From positions 4,154,001-4,218,000 of the forward strand of contig NZ_AP024643.1 of assembly GCF_019977195.1 (NCBI RefSeq): 64,000 nucleotides of DNA, given 5' to 3'. Both the position numbers and the translations under genes were made by a program. The DNA is from Arthrobacter sp. StoSoilA2. GTDB taxonomy: Bacteria > Actinomycetota > Actinomycetes > Actinomycetales > Micrococcaceae. The stretch's first letter is position 1. Each line of letters opens with the position of its first letter. The notes under the pieces were generated by a model. It was not told where the DNA came from. It saw only the letters and a list, made by a program, of their open reading frames with translations, and searched no databases. Positions 54,870 to 62,924 of the stretch are shown one piece after another.

Positions 54870-55466
54870 TCAGGCTTTTGCAGCTTCCACGAATGCTCGG
54901 ATCTTCGCCAGGTCCTTCACTCCCCGGGACGACTCAACACCCGAGGAAACGTCCACGCCCCAGGCATCGGCCGCTGCGGCAGCGAAGGCCACGTTTCCGG
55001 TTTCGAGTCCGCCTGCGAGCAGCCACTCCCGGCCGCCGAGTCCCTTCGCCCGCACTGACGCATAGTCCCAGGATTCTCCCGAACCCGGCACGGCCGCATC
55101 GATCAAGAGCAGATCCTCGCCCAGATCACTGAACTCGTCCGGAGCGGCACCCATGGTGACGGCCCGGATGAGCCGCATCCCGGCGTCGTGCACTGTTTTG
55201 ACGTCCTCGGCAGTCCGGGTGCCGTGCAGCTGAACCCAGGTGAGTCCTGCGGCGCGGGCAACAGAAACGGCATCGGCGGCGGGCTCGTGCCGGAAAACAG
55301 CCACGGCCTTAACATTTGCGGGGACCAGTGGCAGCAGGATACGCACCTGGTCCGGGGTGACTTCACGTGGGCTCGAAGTCAGCACAAAGCCGACGGCGTC
55401 CGCACCGGCGTCCACGGCAGTGCGCACGGATTCGGGCGTGCTCAAGCCGCAAACTTTGACGAACAT
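54870..55466 (-). CDS. trpF: Phosphoribosylanthranilate isomerase
   Basis: A 198-residue TIM barrel: MFVKVCGLSTPESVRTAVDAGADAVGFVL (catalytic Cys near residue 6), WVQLHGTRTAEDV and a C-terminal DVSSGVESSRGVKDLAKI phosphate site. It catalyses the third step of tryptophan synthesis. Isolated from other trp genes in this window. The ATG at 55466 gives the usual start. Confidence 0.9.
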   Translation of the reverse strand: MFVKVCGLSTPESVRTAVDAGADAVGFVLTSSPREVTPDQVRILLPLVPANVKAVAVFRHEPAADAVSVARAAGLTWVQLHGTRTAEDVKTVHDAGMRLIRAVTMGAAPDEFSDLGEDLLLIDAAVPGSGESWDYASVRAKGLGGREWLLAGGLETGNVAFAAAAADAWGVDVSSGVESSRGVKDLAKIRAFVEAAKA

Positions 55467-55561
55467 TCCGTGCCTCCAACCGTATTCCCACGTTTTCCAC
55501 ATATGACGTTAGCAAGCCATGCTGACAACGCAGAAGCTGTGTCCACCACTAGGCTGGTCGG

Positions 55562-56209
55562 ATGGAGATCATCCGCTTTGCCGACATCCACCCCGAACCG
55601 TGGCGCAACGGAGGCGGGGTGACGCGCGAACTAGCCAGCCACCCGAAGGTCGCCTCGGCCCAGGACGGGGCTTGGGATTGGCGCGTGAGCATCGCCGATG
55701 TTTCCAAGGCCGGAGACTTCTCCAATTTTCCGGGCATGGAACGGGTCATCACCATCATTGACGGTGAGTTGCTCCTGCTGACCGTCGACGGCGAAGAGCA
55801 CCCGCTGGAGAAGTATCGTCCGTTCCGTTTCTCCGGAGAGGCGGCATCGTCGGCCACGCTGCCCACCGGCGACATCCGGGACCTCAACGTCATCGCCCGC
55901 GCAAGTGCGTTCAAGGGGTACACGTCCATCGTCGAGATCTCGAAGAAACGCGCCCACCCTGTGTTCGAGGGACAGTTGGCCGTCCTGCTGGAAGGCAAGG
56001 CGACGGTCGCTCCTGGCACGGATCCGGAGGGGGGCGCCTCTGTGGAGGATGAGTCCGACGGCGCCAGCCCGGCGACCAGCGCGGCCGAACCGGTTGAGCT
56101 GAACCGCTACGACGCCGTGGTGGGCTCGGATACGCGCAGCCCTGAGATCTCGGGCCGGGGTTTTGTTGCCGTGATCTCCATCGACAAAGTGGACCCCGCG
56201 AACGTCTAG
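55562..56209 (+). CDS. hutD: HutD-family protein
   Basis: A 215-residue cupin-like protein: MEIIRFADIHPEPWRNGGGVTRELASHP, WRVSIADVSKAGDFSNFPGMERVITIIDGE, DLNVIARASAF. HutD homologues bind formylated histidine-pathway intermediates and tune the hut pathway. No other hut gene is near. An acidic linker is inserted near residues 160-180. Confidence 0.87.
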   Translation: MEIIRFADIHPEPWRNGGGVTRELASHPKVASAQDGAWDWRVSIADVSKAGDFSNFPGMERVITIIDGELLLLTVDGEEHPLEKYRPFRFSGEAASSATLPTGDIRDLNVIARASAFKGYTSIVEISKKRAHPVFEGQLAVLLEGKATVAPGTDPEGGASVEDESDGASPATSAAEPVELNRYDAVVGSDTRSPEISGRGFVAVISIDKVDPANV

Positions 56210-56288
56210 GCTGGTGACTTTCGCCACCCAAAGTGGCCAGGGTCTGCAGGAGTTGCTAGCCTGAAATGAAGGTTCCGCTCTGGAACCT

Positions 56289-56329
56289 CCGGACGACGGT
56301 TCAGTACCCGGCACGCGACAAGACTGGCC
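56289..56329 (+). promoter_or_regulatory. Guanidine-III (ykkC-III) riboswitch
   Basis: CCGGACGA, then GTACCCGG, then GACAAGAC appear in the order and spacing of the guanidine-III aptamer. CCGG pairs with the CCGG of GTACCCGG, and the segment before GTA (GGTTCA) can pair with TGGCC after GACAAGAC, with one bulge, as the pseudoknot. It lies 12 bases before an SMR exporter gene, its usual target. Confidence 0.85.
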
Positions 56330-56341
56330 AAAGGATCTGTC

Positions 56342-56656
56342 ATGTCGTGGTTAATTCTCATTCTCTCCGGAGCGCTCGAGGCCGTTTGGGCGGCTGCCCT
56401 TCACCGCTCAAAGGGCTTCCGCAAGCCAGTCCCCACTGTCATTTTCCTGGTAAGTGTCATCGCCAGCACCGGCGGCCTCGCGATCGCCATGCAATCCATT
56501 CCCACGGGTACGGCGTATGCGGTGTGGGTGGGTGTCGGCGTCCTCCTGACTTCGGCTTACGCCATGGTCACCAAGGTGGAACGCGCGACGACGGCCCGGC
56601 TGCTGCTGCTCGCAGGTATCGGCGCGTGCGTGGTTGGCCTGAAGGTGGTGGCGTAG
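56342..56656 (+). CDS. SMR-family exporter subunit (Gdx/SugE-like, first of pair)
   Basis: A 104-residue, four-helix small multidrug resistance protein: LILSGALEAVWAAALHRSKGF (Glu near residue 13 is the coupling site), IPTGTAYAVWVGVGVLLTSAYAM. Its riboswitch and sequence class fit a guanidinium exporter, probably a heterodimer with the next gene product. AAAGGA precedes the ATG. Confidence 0.9.
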   Translation: MSWLILILSGALEAVWAAALHRSKGFRKPVPTVIFLVSVIASTGGLAIAMQSIPTGTAYAVWVGVGVLLTSAYAMVTKVERATTARLLLLAGIGACVVGLKVVA

Positions 56657-56658
56657 CC

Positions 56659-57042
56659 ATGGCTGCAACAACGACCACCCGGAATTCTGCGAAGAACGGC
56701 CTCTTCTGGCTGGTTCTCCTTGCCTCCGCCGTCCTCGAAGCCGTGTGGGCCACAGCTCTGGGACTCTCCAACGGCTTCACCCAGCTCGCACCGACGATGG
56801 TCTTCGCTGTCACCGCGCTGCTGAGCATGTTCGGTTTGGGCATAGCCGTGAAGCGCATCCCCCTCGGCACGGCCTACGCGGTATGGGTGGGCATCGGTGC
56901 GGCGCTCACTGTTGGCTGGGCCATGCTCAGCGGCGTCGAACCCGCCAGCCCGTTGAAGCTGTTCTTTATCGCCGGAATCGTGGGTTGTGCTGCCGGTTTG
57001 AAGGCGCTGCCGTCCGACAAACCCCAGGCGTCCGCCGAGTAG
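56659..57042 (+). CDS. SMR-family exporter subunit (second of pair)
   Basis: A 127-residue SMR protein with an added polar N-terminus (MAATTTTRNSAKNG), then LLASAVLEAVWATALGLSNGF and IPLGTAYAVWVGIGAALTVGWAM. It starts 2 bases after the first subunit gene stop, so they are co-translated. Paired SMR genes under guanidine control are known in actinobacteria; guanidinium export is inferred. Confidence 0.9.
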   Translation: MAATTTTRNSAKNGLFWLVLLASAVLEAVWATALGLSNGFTQLAPTMVFAVTALLSMFGLGIAVKRIPLGTAYAVWVGIGAALTVGWAMLSGVEPASPLKLFFIAGIVGCAAGLKALPSDKPQASAE

Positions 57043-57055
57043 CCAGCACTCCTCC

Positions 57056-57172
57056 ACGCTCCTTCCCAGTTGCCTCCCCCGGCACCCCTGGTCCAGCGGC
57101 AGGAACCCCGCAATCACAGGGGCGGGCAAGCAGGCGGGCCGGGTGCTACCCGGACCAACTGGGAAGGAGCGT
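57056..57172. repeat. Terminal-inverted-repeat element, copy 2
   Basis: Perfect 17-bp ends: ACGCTCCTTCCCAGTTG (57056-57072) and CAACTGGGAAGGAGCGT (57156-57172). Interior noncoding and GC-rich. Same ends as the element at 51815-51920. It sits 13 bases after the SMR stop. Confidence 0.8.
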
Positions 57173-57269
57173 CGGCCACACCCGGAGAACCAGCAGGAAT
57201 ACCCAAGCCCGCGGCGGGGTTCACGCCAACAAAGGGCACTTCGAATACCAACACGCATGGGAGAAGTTC

Positions 57270-58277
57270 ATGACTGCAGTTCAACTCGGCGATGGCCTTA
57301 CTGTCAGCCCCCTTGGCTTTGGCGGCATGGCCCTGACACCGGTATATGGGGGAATCGACCCCGCTGAAGCCCTGCAAACCCTGAGGCATGCGGTGGATGC
57401 GGGAATCACCTTCATCGATACCGCAGATGTTTACGGCGCCGGAAGCAACGAGGAGTTGGTGGGCCAGCTCCTGAAAGACCGGCGGGACGAGGTCCAATTG
57501 GCCACGAAGTTCGGGATAGAGGGCAACGCCGCGAACGGGTACACGGGAGTTCGCGGCGATGCGCCCTACGTCAGGCAGGCAGCAGAAGCGAGCCTGCGCC
57601 GCCTGGACACTGACGTCATTGACCTCTACTACCTGCACCGCCGTGACCTCCGCGTTCCGATAGTGGAAACCGTGGAGGCCATGGCGGAGCTGGTCCGTGA
57701 GGGCAAAGTTCGCCACCTCGGCCTGTCTGAGGTGACAGCCGGGGAGCTTCGGCAGGCCAACACCGTCCATCCCATTGCCGCGGTCCAGAGTGAATGGTCA
57801 ATCTGGAGCAGGGATGTTGAGCAAAACGTTGTTCCTGCAGCGAAGGAACTCGGTGTTGGCTTTGTGCCCTATTCGCCGCTCGGCCGCGGGTTCCTCACGG
57901 GAACCATTAGCGCGAGCGACTTGGGCGAAAACGACTTCCGCCACAAGATTCCCCGCTTTGGTGACGAGGCACTCGATGCAAACCAGGCCGTCGTGGCCGC
58001 GGTTCGTGAAGTAGCCGATGACCTGGGTGCAACTCCTGCCCAGGTAGCACTGGCCTGGCTGTTCACCCAGGGCAAGCGCCTTGGGCTGCCGGTGGTCCCC
58101 ATCCCCGGTACGCGCAAGACGCACCGCATCGACGAGAACCTTGGCGCGCTGTCCCTGCAACTGGGAACAGCGCAACTTGAGGTGCTCGACCAAGCCGCGG
58201 ACGCCGTCGTGGGTTCACGTTCTGCGGACCCCAACTGGGTGTCGCAAGGCCGCGAAGCCAACACGACCACTGCATAG
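57270..58277 (+). CDS. Aldo/keto reductase
   Basis: A 335-residue NADPH-dependent reductase: FIDTADVYGAGSNEELVG (Asp and Tyr of the tetrad), LATKFGI (Lys), DLYYLHRRD (His), VPYSPLGRGFLTGT and the NADPH loop PGTRKTHRIDENLGA. Substrate unknown. The ATG at 57270 follows GGGAG; a longer in-frame region upstream runs through the repeat and SMR genes in another context and is not coding. Confidence 0.92.
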   Translation: MTAVQLGDGLTVSPLGFGGMALTPVYGGIDPAEALQTLRHAVDAGITFIDTADVYGAGSNEELVGQLLKDRRDEVQLATKFGIEGNAANGYTGVRGDAPYVRQAAEASLRRLDTDVIDLYYLHRRDLRVPIVETVEAMAELVREGKVRHLGLSEVTAGELRQANTVHPIAAVQSEWSIWSRDVEQNVVPAAKELGVGFVPYSPLGRGFLTGTISASDLGENDFRHKIPRFGDEALDANQAVVAAVREVADDLGATPAQVALAWLFTQGKRLGLPVVPIPGTRKTHRIDENLGALSLQLGTAQLEVLDQAADAVVGSRSADPNWVSQGREANTTTA

Positions 58278-58286
58278 ACTGAGCCG

Positions 58287-58937
58287 ATGGATTCGCTTAT
58301 TCACTCATCGCGTGACGTCACCATCCGGAGCATCTCCGTCAGCGAGATGAACAACAACGTGTATCTGTTGACCTCGAAGTCCACAAGCGTGCAGCTGTTG
58401 ATCGACGCCGCCGACGACCTTCCAGCCATTCAGCAACTCCTCAAGGACAGCGAAGCGGATACTTCCGAAGTGCCGAAGCTGGTCCGAATCGCCACCACCC
58501 ACCAGCATTGGGACCACATCCGCGCCTTGGGTGAGCTGGTGTCCGCGACCGGCGCCAGCACTTCCGCAGGAGCGGACGACGCCGATGCGCTGCCCGTTCC
58601 GGTGGATGTCCGGCTTGGTCACGGCGACGTCGAGCGCTTCGGCGACTTCGAGATCACGGCGGTCCACTTGCGCGGACACACCCCGGGCTCGATTGCTTTC
58701 GTTTACCAGGATCCGGACGGGCCAGCCCACATTTTCAGTGGAGACTCGTTGTTTCCGGGAGGCGTCGGCAACACACAGGGCGATCCTTCACGTTTCACTT
58801 CACTGTTGAACGACGTGAAAGAGCGGCTGTTCGACGTTTATCCGGACGAGACCGTGGTGCACCCGGGCCATGGATTGCCCACGACCCTCGGCGCCGAGCG
58901 GCCACACCTTGAGGAGTGGCGCGCCCGAGGCTGGTGA
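58287..58937 (+). CDS. Metallo-beta-lactamase-fold hydrolase
   Basis: A 216-residue MBL protein: SEMNNNVYLLTSKSTSVQLLIDAADD, metal motif TTHQHWDH (HxHxDH), HLRGHTPGSIAFVY, FSGDSLFPGGVG and VVHPGHGLPTTLGAE. This is the glyoxalase II-like layout. It probably cleaves a thioester or small ester. It follows the aldo/keto reductase gene after 9 bases and may be co-transcribed. Confidence 0.9.
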   Translation: MDSLIHSSRDVTIRSISVSEMNNNVYLLTSKSTSVQLLIDAADDLPAIQQLLKDSEADTSEVPKLVRIATTHQHWDHIRALGELVSATGASTSAGADDADALPVPVDVRLGHGDVERFGDFEITAVHLRGHTPGSIAFVYQDPDGPAHIFSGDSLFPGGVGNTQGDPSRFTSLLNDVKERLFDVYPDETVVHPGHGLPTTLGAERPHLEEWRARGW

Positions 58938-58954
58938 GCAGGCGTTGCGGGGAC

Positions 58955-60700
58955 TTAGCGGCCGCGACGCTCGTTCGACGCGGGAGCCGAGGCACGGCGT
59001 GGGCCACTGCGTGCCGGACGACCCGCGCCGGAGCCCCCACGAGCGGAGTTTCCGGAGGCACCCGAACCGTAGGATCCACCGGACGTAGCGCCCGTAGCGG
59101 AAGACCATACGGCCTTGTTTCCGCTGGTACGGGTGCTCGTGGTGGAAGCCGTGCGCGGAGCCGAGGCAGAGCGCTGGCCACCGGTAGCAGCACGCTGCCC
59201 GGAAGCCGGACGACCACTGCGGCCGCCCTGACCCTGGGAGCCGGGAACATCGTTGCGGTGAGTTGCGCCAGCCTTGCCGCGACCACGTGAGCTGCGGGCG
59301 ACGTCGTCGTTCATTGCTGCGCGACGATCGGCGCGGTTGACGTCCGTGCGAACCGGCTCAGCTGCCACCTTGCCGCGGCCGCCGCGGCCGCCACGGCCAC
59401 CCGCCGTGGGTGCAGCCTGGCCGCCGGTCCGGCGTGCGCGTTTGCGCTGGGCGTTGGCGCCAGTGGACGTGCCGCCACCCTGCGGGGCTTTCGCCGCGAG
59501 AAGGGCCGCACGTGCGCGGGGGTCGACCTTGTCCGCGATGTCGCCCACGAGCTCGGCGACAAGCGGGGAGTTGGCCGTGACGCGCTCGAACGATACGTCC
59601 ACGCCGGCCGCCTTCATGAGCTTCTTGACGTCACTCTGCTGCTCGGGGAGTGTCAGCGTTACAACGGTGCCATCGGAACCGGCACGGGCCGTGCGGCCTG
59701 AGCGGTGCAGGTACGCCTTGTGCTCCGTGGGCGGGTCAACGTGGATGACGAGTTCCACATCGTCAACGTGCACGCCGCGGGCTGCGACGTCGGTGGCCAC
59801 CAGGACGCGAACGTCACCGTTGGAGAACTCGGCCAGGTTGCGGTCGCGGGCGTTCTGCGACAGGTTGCCGTGAAGGTCGACGGCAGGGATGCCGGCGTCG
59901 GTGAGGGTCTTGGCAAGCTTGCGGGCGTGGTGCTTGGTCCGCATGAACAGGACGCGGCGTCCGGCGCCGGAGGCCAGTTCGACGATGAGCTGCTTCTTGA
60001 CGGTCTGGTCGTTGACTACCAGGACGTGGTGTTCCATGGTGGTGACGGCAGCCTGCGGGTCATCCACGGAGTGCGTCAGCGGGTTGGACAGGTAACGGTT
60101 GACCAGCTTGTCAACACCGTTGTCCAACGTCGCGGAGAAGAGCAGGCGCTGACCCTGGGTGGGGGTCATGTCCATGAGCTTCTTGACCACCGGAAGGAAG
60201 CCGAGGTCGGCCATGTGGTCTGCCTCGTCCAGTACGGTGACCTCGACGGCCTCAAGGGTCAGGATGCGCTGGCGGATCAGGTCTTCGAGACGGCCCGGGC
60301 AGGCAATGACGATGTCGACGCCGGCGCGCAGCGCCTTTTCCTGGCGTGCCTGGGAGATGCCGCCGTAGATCACCGTGGTGTTCAAGCCCATGGCCTTGGC
60401 CAGCGGCTCGATGGTGGCGTTTATCTGGGTTGCCAATTCACGCGTCGGAGCAAGGACCAGGCCCATGGGGCGGCCCGGCTTGCGGAAGTGCTTGGCTTCA
60501 CGCTCGGCCAGGCGGGCCACAAGCGGGATGGCGAAAGCGATGGTCTTGCCGGAGCCGGTGCGGCCGCGGCCCAGGACGTCGCGGCCTGCGAGCGTATCCG
60601 GGAGGGTCTTCACCTGGATGGGGAATGCCTCTTCGATGCCGACTGCGGCGAGGGATTCAGCAATGGCCTTGGGCGTGCCAAGGGCAGCAAAAGTAGTCAT
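58955..60700 (-). CDS. DEAD-box RNA helicase (RhlE-like) with Gly/Arg-rich tail
   Basis: A 581-residue helicase. Q-motif region EEAFPIQVKTLP, Walker A GRGRTGSGKT (about 44-53), DEAD in VTVLDEADHMADLGF, SAT in LLFSATL, and C-lobe VLVATDVAARGVHVDDVELVIHVDPP with HRSGRTARAG. Residues about 425-581 are rich in Gly, Arg and Ser, an RNA-binding tail. Likely unwinds RNA during cold adaptation or ribosome assembly. About 260 bases of leader precede it. Confidence 0.93.
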   Translation of the reverse strand: MTTFAALGTPKAIAESLAAVGIEEAFPIQVKTLPDTLAGRDVLGRGRTGSGKTIAFAIPLVARLAEREAKHFRKPGRPMGLVLAPTRELATQINATIEPLAKAMGLNTTVIYGGISQARQEKALRAGVDIVIACPGRLEDLIRQRILTLEAVEVTVLDEADHMADLGFLPVVKKLMDMTPTQGQRLLFSATLDNGVDKLVNRYLSNPLTHSVDDPQAAVTTMEHHVLVVNDQTVKKQLIVELASGAGRRVLFMRTKHHARKLAKTLTDAGIPAVDLHGNLSQNARDRNLAEFSNGDVRVLVATDVAARGVHVDDVELVIHVDPPTEHKAYLHRSGRTARAGSDGTVVTLTLPEQQSDVKKLMKAAGVDVSFERVTANSPLVAELVGDIADKVDPRARAALLAAKAPQGGGTSTGANAQRKRARRTGGQAAPTAGGRGGRGGRGKVAAEPVRTDVNRADRRAAMNDDVARSSRGRGKAGATHRNDVPGSQGQGGRSGRPASGQRAATGGQRSASAPRTASTTSTRTSGNKAVWSSATGATSGGSYGSGASGNSARGGSGAGRPARSGPRRASAPASNERRGR

Positions 60701-60990
60701 TTACTAATGTCTTTCGGGCGGTGTCCAGTTGCGGACATCGGCCCCCGACGCCGGTTGGGCCAGGGGTTCGCCGAGGAAAAGTCAGGTGGTCTACCGGTTC
60801 GCTGCTGGAGCGTTGGCCGGGACCAAATGGAACGCGTTCATCGACGCAGGATGTGCCTCTCACATGAAAAATGCCCCGTCACGTAGCCTTTTGGGCCACC
60901 TGCTTCAGGGCGTCACCGCACATCAAGTGTCCCCAGTCTAGCAGTGTTCGGCGTCGAGTCCCGCATCGGGCAACTTATGCGTACGTCCGG
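60701..60990. other. Intergenic leader of the helicase gene
   Basis: No gene is seen. It holds the 5' leader of the leftward helicase and the 3' flank of the MFS gene. GATGTGCCTCTCACATG near 60850-60866 is a palindromic variant of the 32-bp-repeat core. Long leaders are usual for cold-inducible helicases, but no specific fold is recognised here. Confidence 0.5.
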
Positions 60991-62385
60991 CTACTTATGC
61001 AGCGAGGGCTCAGGTTGGGCTTCCCGCGTTGTGGAGGCGCCAGCCCGGGTGGCGACCCGTGGCGCTATGACGAGCCCGACGACGGCGATCACCGCCGTCA
61101 GTGCGAAGACCCCCCCAAACGGGTTCGTCGTCGTAAATGCTGCGAAGACGAGCCCCGTGGCAGCGAGGGCCAACGCGCCGCCCAGGGAATCGGAGATGGA
61201 CATCGCTGCGCTGTTGAAGCCCTGGTTATCGGGAGTCGAGAGAGCCAACGTCATGACGCTCAGGCGTGGGTACATGAGCCCCATGCCCCCGCCGGCAAGG
61301 ATCCAGCCCCCAATGGCAATGGCCGCCGGCAGCGCCAATGCCGCAGTCACCAGGGCCAGCACGATTGCCACCAGCACCAGCGCGGCACCAATTTTCACCG
61401 CAAGGGCATCGGGCAGCTTGGAACCCAACCGGCCTTGGAGGGCAGACGCCCCTGCCCATGCGAGCGCAGCGCCGGTCAGTGTGAGCCCGGCAAACGTCGG
61501 CGTGAAAGCGTACTGTTCGGTCAGCAGGTACGGCAGGTAGACCTCGGCACCGAAAAACGCTGCCGACGCCAAACCGCGGGTGAGGATCACGCTGGGAAGG
61601 CCGCGGTGGGCGACCAGCGTTCCGCGCGGGACCAAGGGCCGCACCGCCACCACGGCAAGGACCAGCGCGACGACGGCAATCACCCCGCCCACGCCCGGCA
61701 CCTCTGCTGACAGGTTCAGTGCGAGGACGGTCAAGGCGGCCAGCGCCGCCCAGCCCATGCGTCCGAAAGCCCACGGCACCGTTTCGGTGGCGGGCTCCGA
61801 GGTCATTCCCCGCACAGCCGGCACCACCATCAGCAGTGCCGGAACAACCAGCCCCACCACGCCCAGGAATACCCAGTGCCAGCTGCTGAGCTGCGCCACG
61901 ATGCCAGCGGCGAACGGGCCCACGAGTGATGGGATAACCCAGGATGCGGCAAACGCGGCGAAGATTTTGGGATGCAGAGCCGGCGGGTAGACGCGGGCCA
62001 CCAACACATACAGGGCAACGGTCATGGCACCGCCACCGAGTCCCTGCACGAGGCGCCCCAGCACCAGGACTTCCATGCTTCCGGCTGTTCCTGCGATCAA
62101 CAGGCCGGCGACGAACAGTGCCACCGACGCGTACAACGGTGCCGCCGGACCCCGGCGATCCGACCAATTACCTGCTCCGACCATGCCCATCACGCCGGTC
62201 GCCAAGGGGCCGGCGAAGGCCAGCGCGTAAAGGGTGGCTCCGTCCAGGTCGCGGCTGACGAGCGGCATGATGGTGGTTACCGCCAGGGACTCGAAGGCGC
62301 TGAGGAAAACGAGCGCACAAGCACCAACGGTAGCCAGCAGGTATGGACGGCGGAGTATCCCGGCCGTTGAGGTGTCAGAGGTCAT
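60991..62385 (-). CDS. MFS drug exporter (DHA2-like), SoxR-controlled
   Basis: A 464-residue exporter with about 12-14 helices: ATVGACALVFLSAFESLAVTTIMP (helix 1), WSDRRGPAAPLY (loop 2-3 motif A-like) and LVQGLGGGAMTVALYVLVARVYPP. It probably pumps out redox-active compounds. The ATG lies only seven or so bases after the -10 of a SoxR-type promoter, so the message is probably leaderless. Divergent from soxR. Confidence 0.9.
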   Translation of the reverse strand: MTSDTSTAGILRRPYLLATVGACALVFLSAFESLAVTTIMPLVSRDLDGATLYALAFAGPLATGVMGMVGAGNWSDRRGPAAPLYASVALFVAGLLIAGTAGSMEVLVLGRLVQGLGGGAMTVALYVLVARVYPPALHPKIFAAFAASWVIPSLVGPFAAGIVAQLSSWHWVFLGVVGLVVPALLMVVPAVRGMTSEPATETVPWAFGRMGWAALAALTVLALNLSAEVPGVGGVIAVVALVLAVVAVRPLVPRGTLVAHRGLPSVILTRGLASAAFFGAEVYLPYLLTEQYAFTPTFAGLTLTGAALAWAGASALQGRLGSKLPDALAVKIGAALVLVAIVLALVTAALALPAAIAIGGWILAGGGMGLMYPRLSVMTLALSTPDNQGFNSAAMSISDSLGGALALAATGLVFAAFTTTNPFGGVFALTAVIAVVGLVIAPRVATRAGASTTREAQPEPSLHK

Positions 62386-62392
62386 GGACGCT

Positions 62393-62423
62393 ACCCTAGA
62401 ACCTCAACTAATGTTGAGGTCAA
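62393..62423 (-). promoter_or_regulatory. SoxR operator and long-spacer promoter of the MFS gene
   Basis: ACCTCAAC-TAAT-GTTGAGGT (62401-62420) is a perfect palindrome matching the SoxR box CCTCAAG...CTTGAGG type. On the leftward strand it lies between a -35 TTGACC and a -10 TAGGGT with a 19-base spacer, the hallmark of promoters activated by MerR-family twisting. Confidence 0.88.
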
Positions 62424-62453
62424 TCCACCACGACCAGCACCGGAGGACCAGCC

Positions 62454-62924
62454 ATGCCACAAGTTCCCGGCAGCGCCCATCGGCCCCTGAGCATTGGCGA
62501 GCTTTCCGAGCGGAGTGGGGTATCGCCGTCGGCCCTTCACTTCTATGAACGAAATGGGCTCATCACAGCTGAACGCACGGCCGGAAACCAGCGGCGGTAC
62601 CGGCGTGAAACGCTGCGGAGGGTGGCTTTCATCAAAACATCGCAAAGAGTTGGCCTTCCTCTGAAGGACATCCGCGAGGCGCTGGACTCCCTGCCGGACG
62701 GACGGACGCCCACCAAACGGGACTGGACACGGTTGTCGTCGCGGTGGCGCAAGGAACTCGACGAACGGATTGCTGCGCTGCAACACCTGCGGAACGATCT
62801 GGATGGCTGCATCGGTTGCGGTTGCCTGAGCCTGAAATCGTGCACGCTTCAGAATCCGGCCGACGAGCTGGGGGCGACCGGGGCAGGAGCGCAACGCTGG
62901 AACCTGTCCGGCCAGCCGCATTAG
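62454..62924 (+). CDS. soxR: Redox-sensing activator SoxR
   Basis: A 156-residue MerR-family protein: SIGELSERSGVSPSALHFYERNGLI (winged HTH, 13-37), a dimer helix, and the [2Fe-2S] cluster loop GCIGCGCLSLKSC with Cys119, Cys122, Cys124 and Cys130, the same numbers as Escherichia coli SoxR. It senses redox-cycling drugs and should activate the divergent MFS exporter. Its stop overlaps that of the next, convergent gene. Confidence 0.95.
   Translation: MPQVPGSAHRPLSIGELSERSGVSPSALHFYERNGLITAERTAGNQRRYRRETLRRVAFIKTSQRVGLPLKDIREALDSLPDGRTPTKRDWTRLSSRWRKELDERIAALQHLRNDLDGCIGCGCLSLKSCTLQNPADELGATGAGAQRWNLSGQPH

Noticed and set aside
56745..57269. Extended N-terminus for the aldo/keto reductase
   Set aside because: This part is an off-frame reading of the second SMR gene and the inverted-repeat element; the ATG at 57270 has a good ribosome site.
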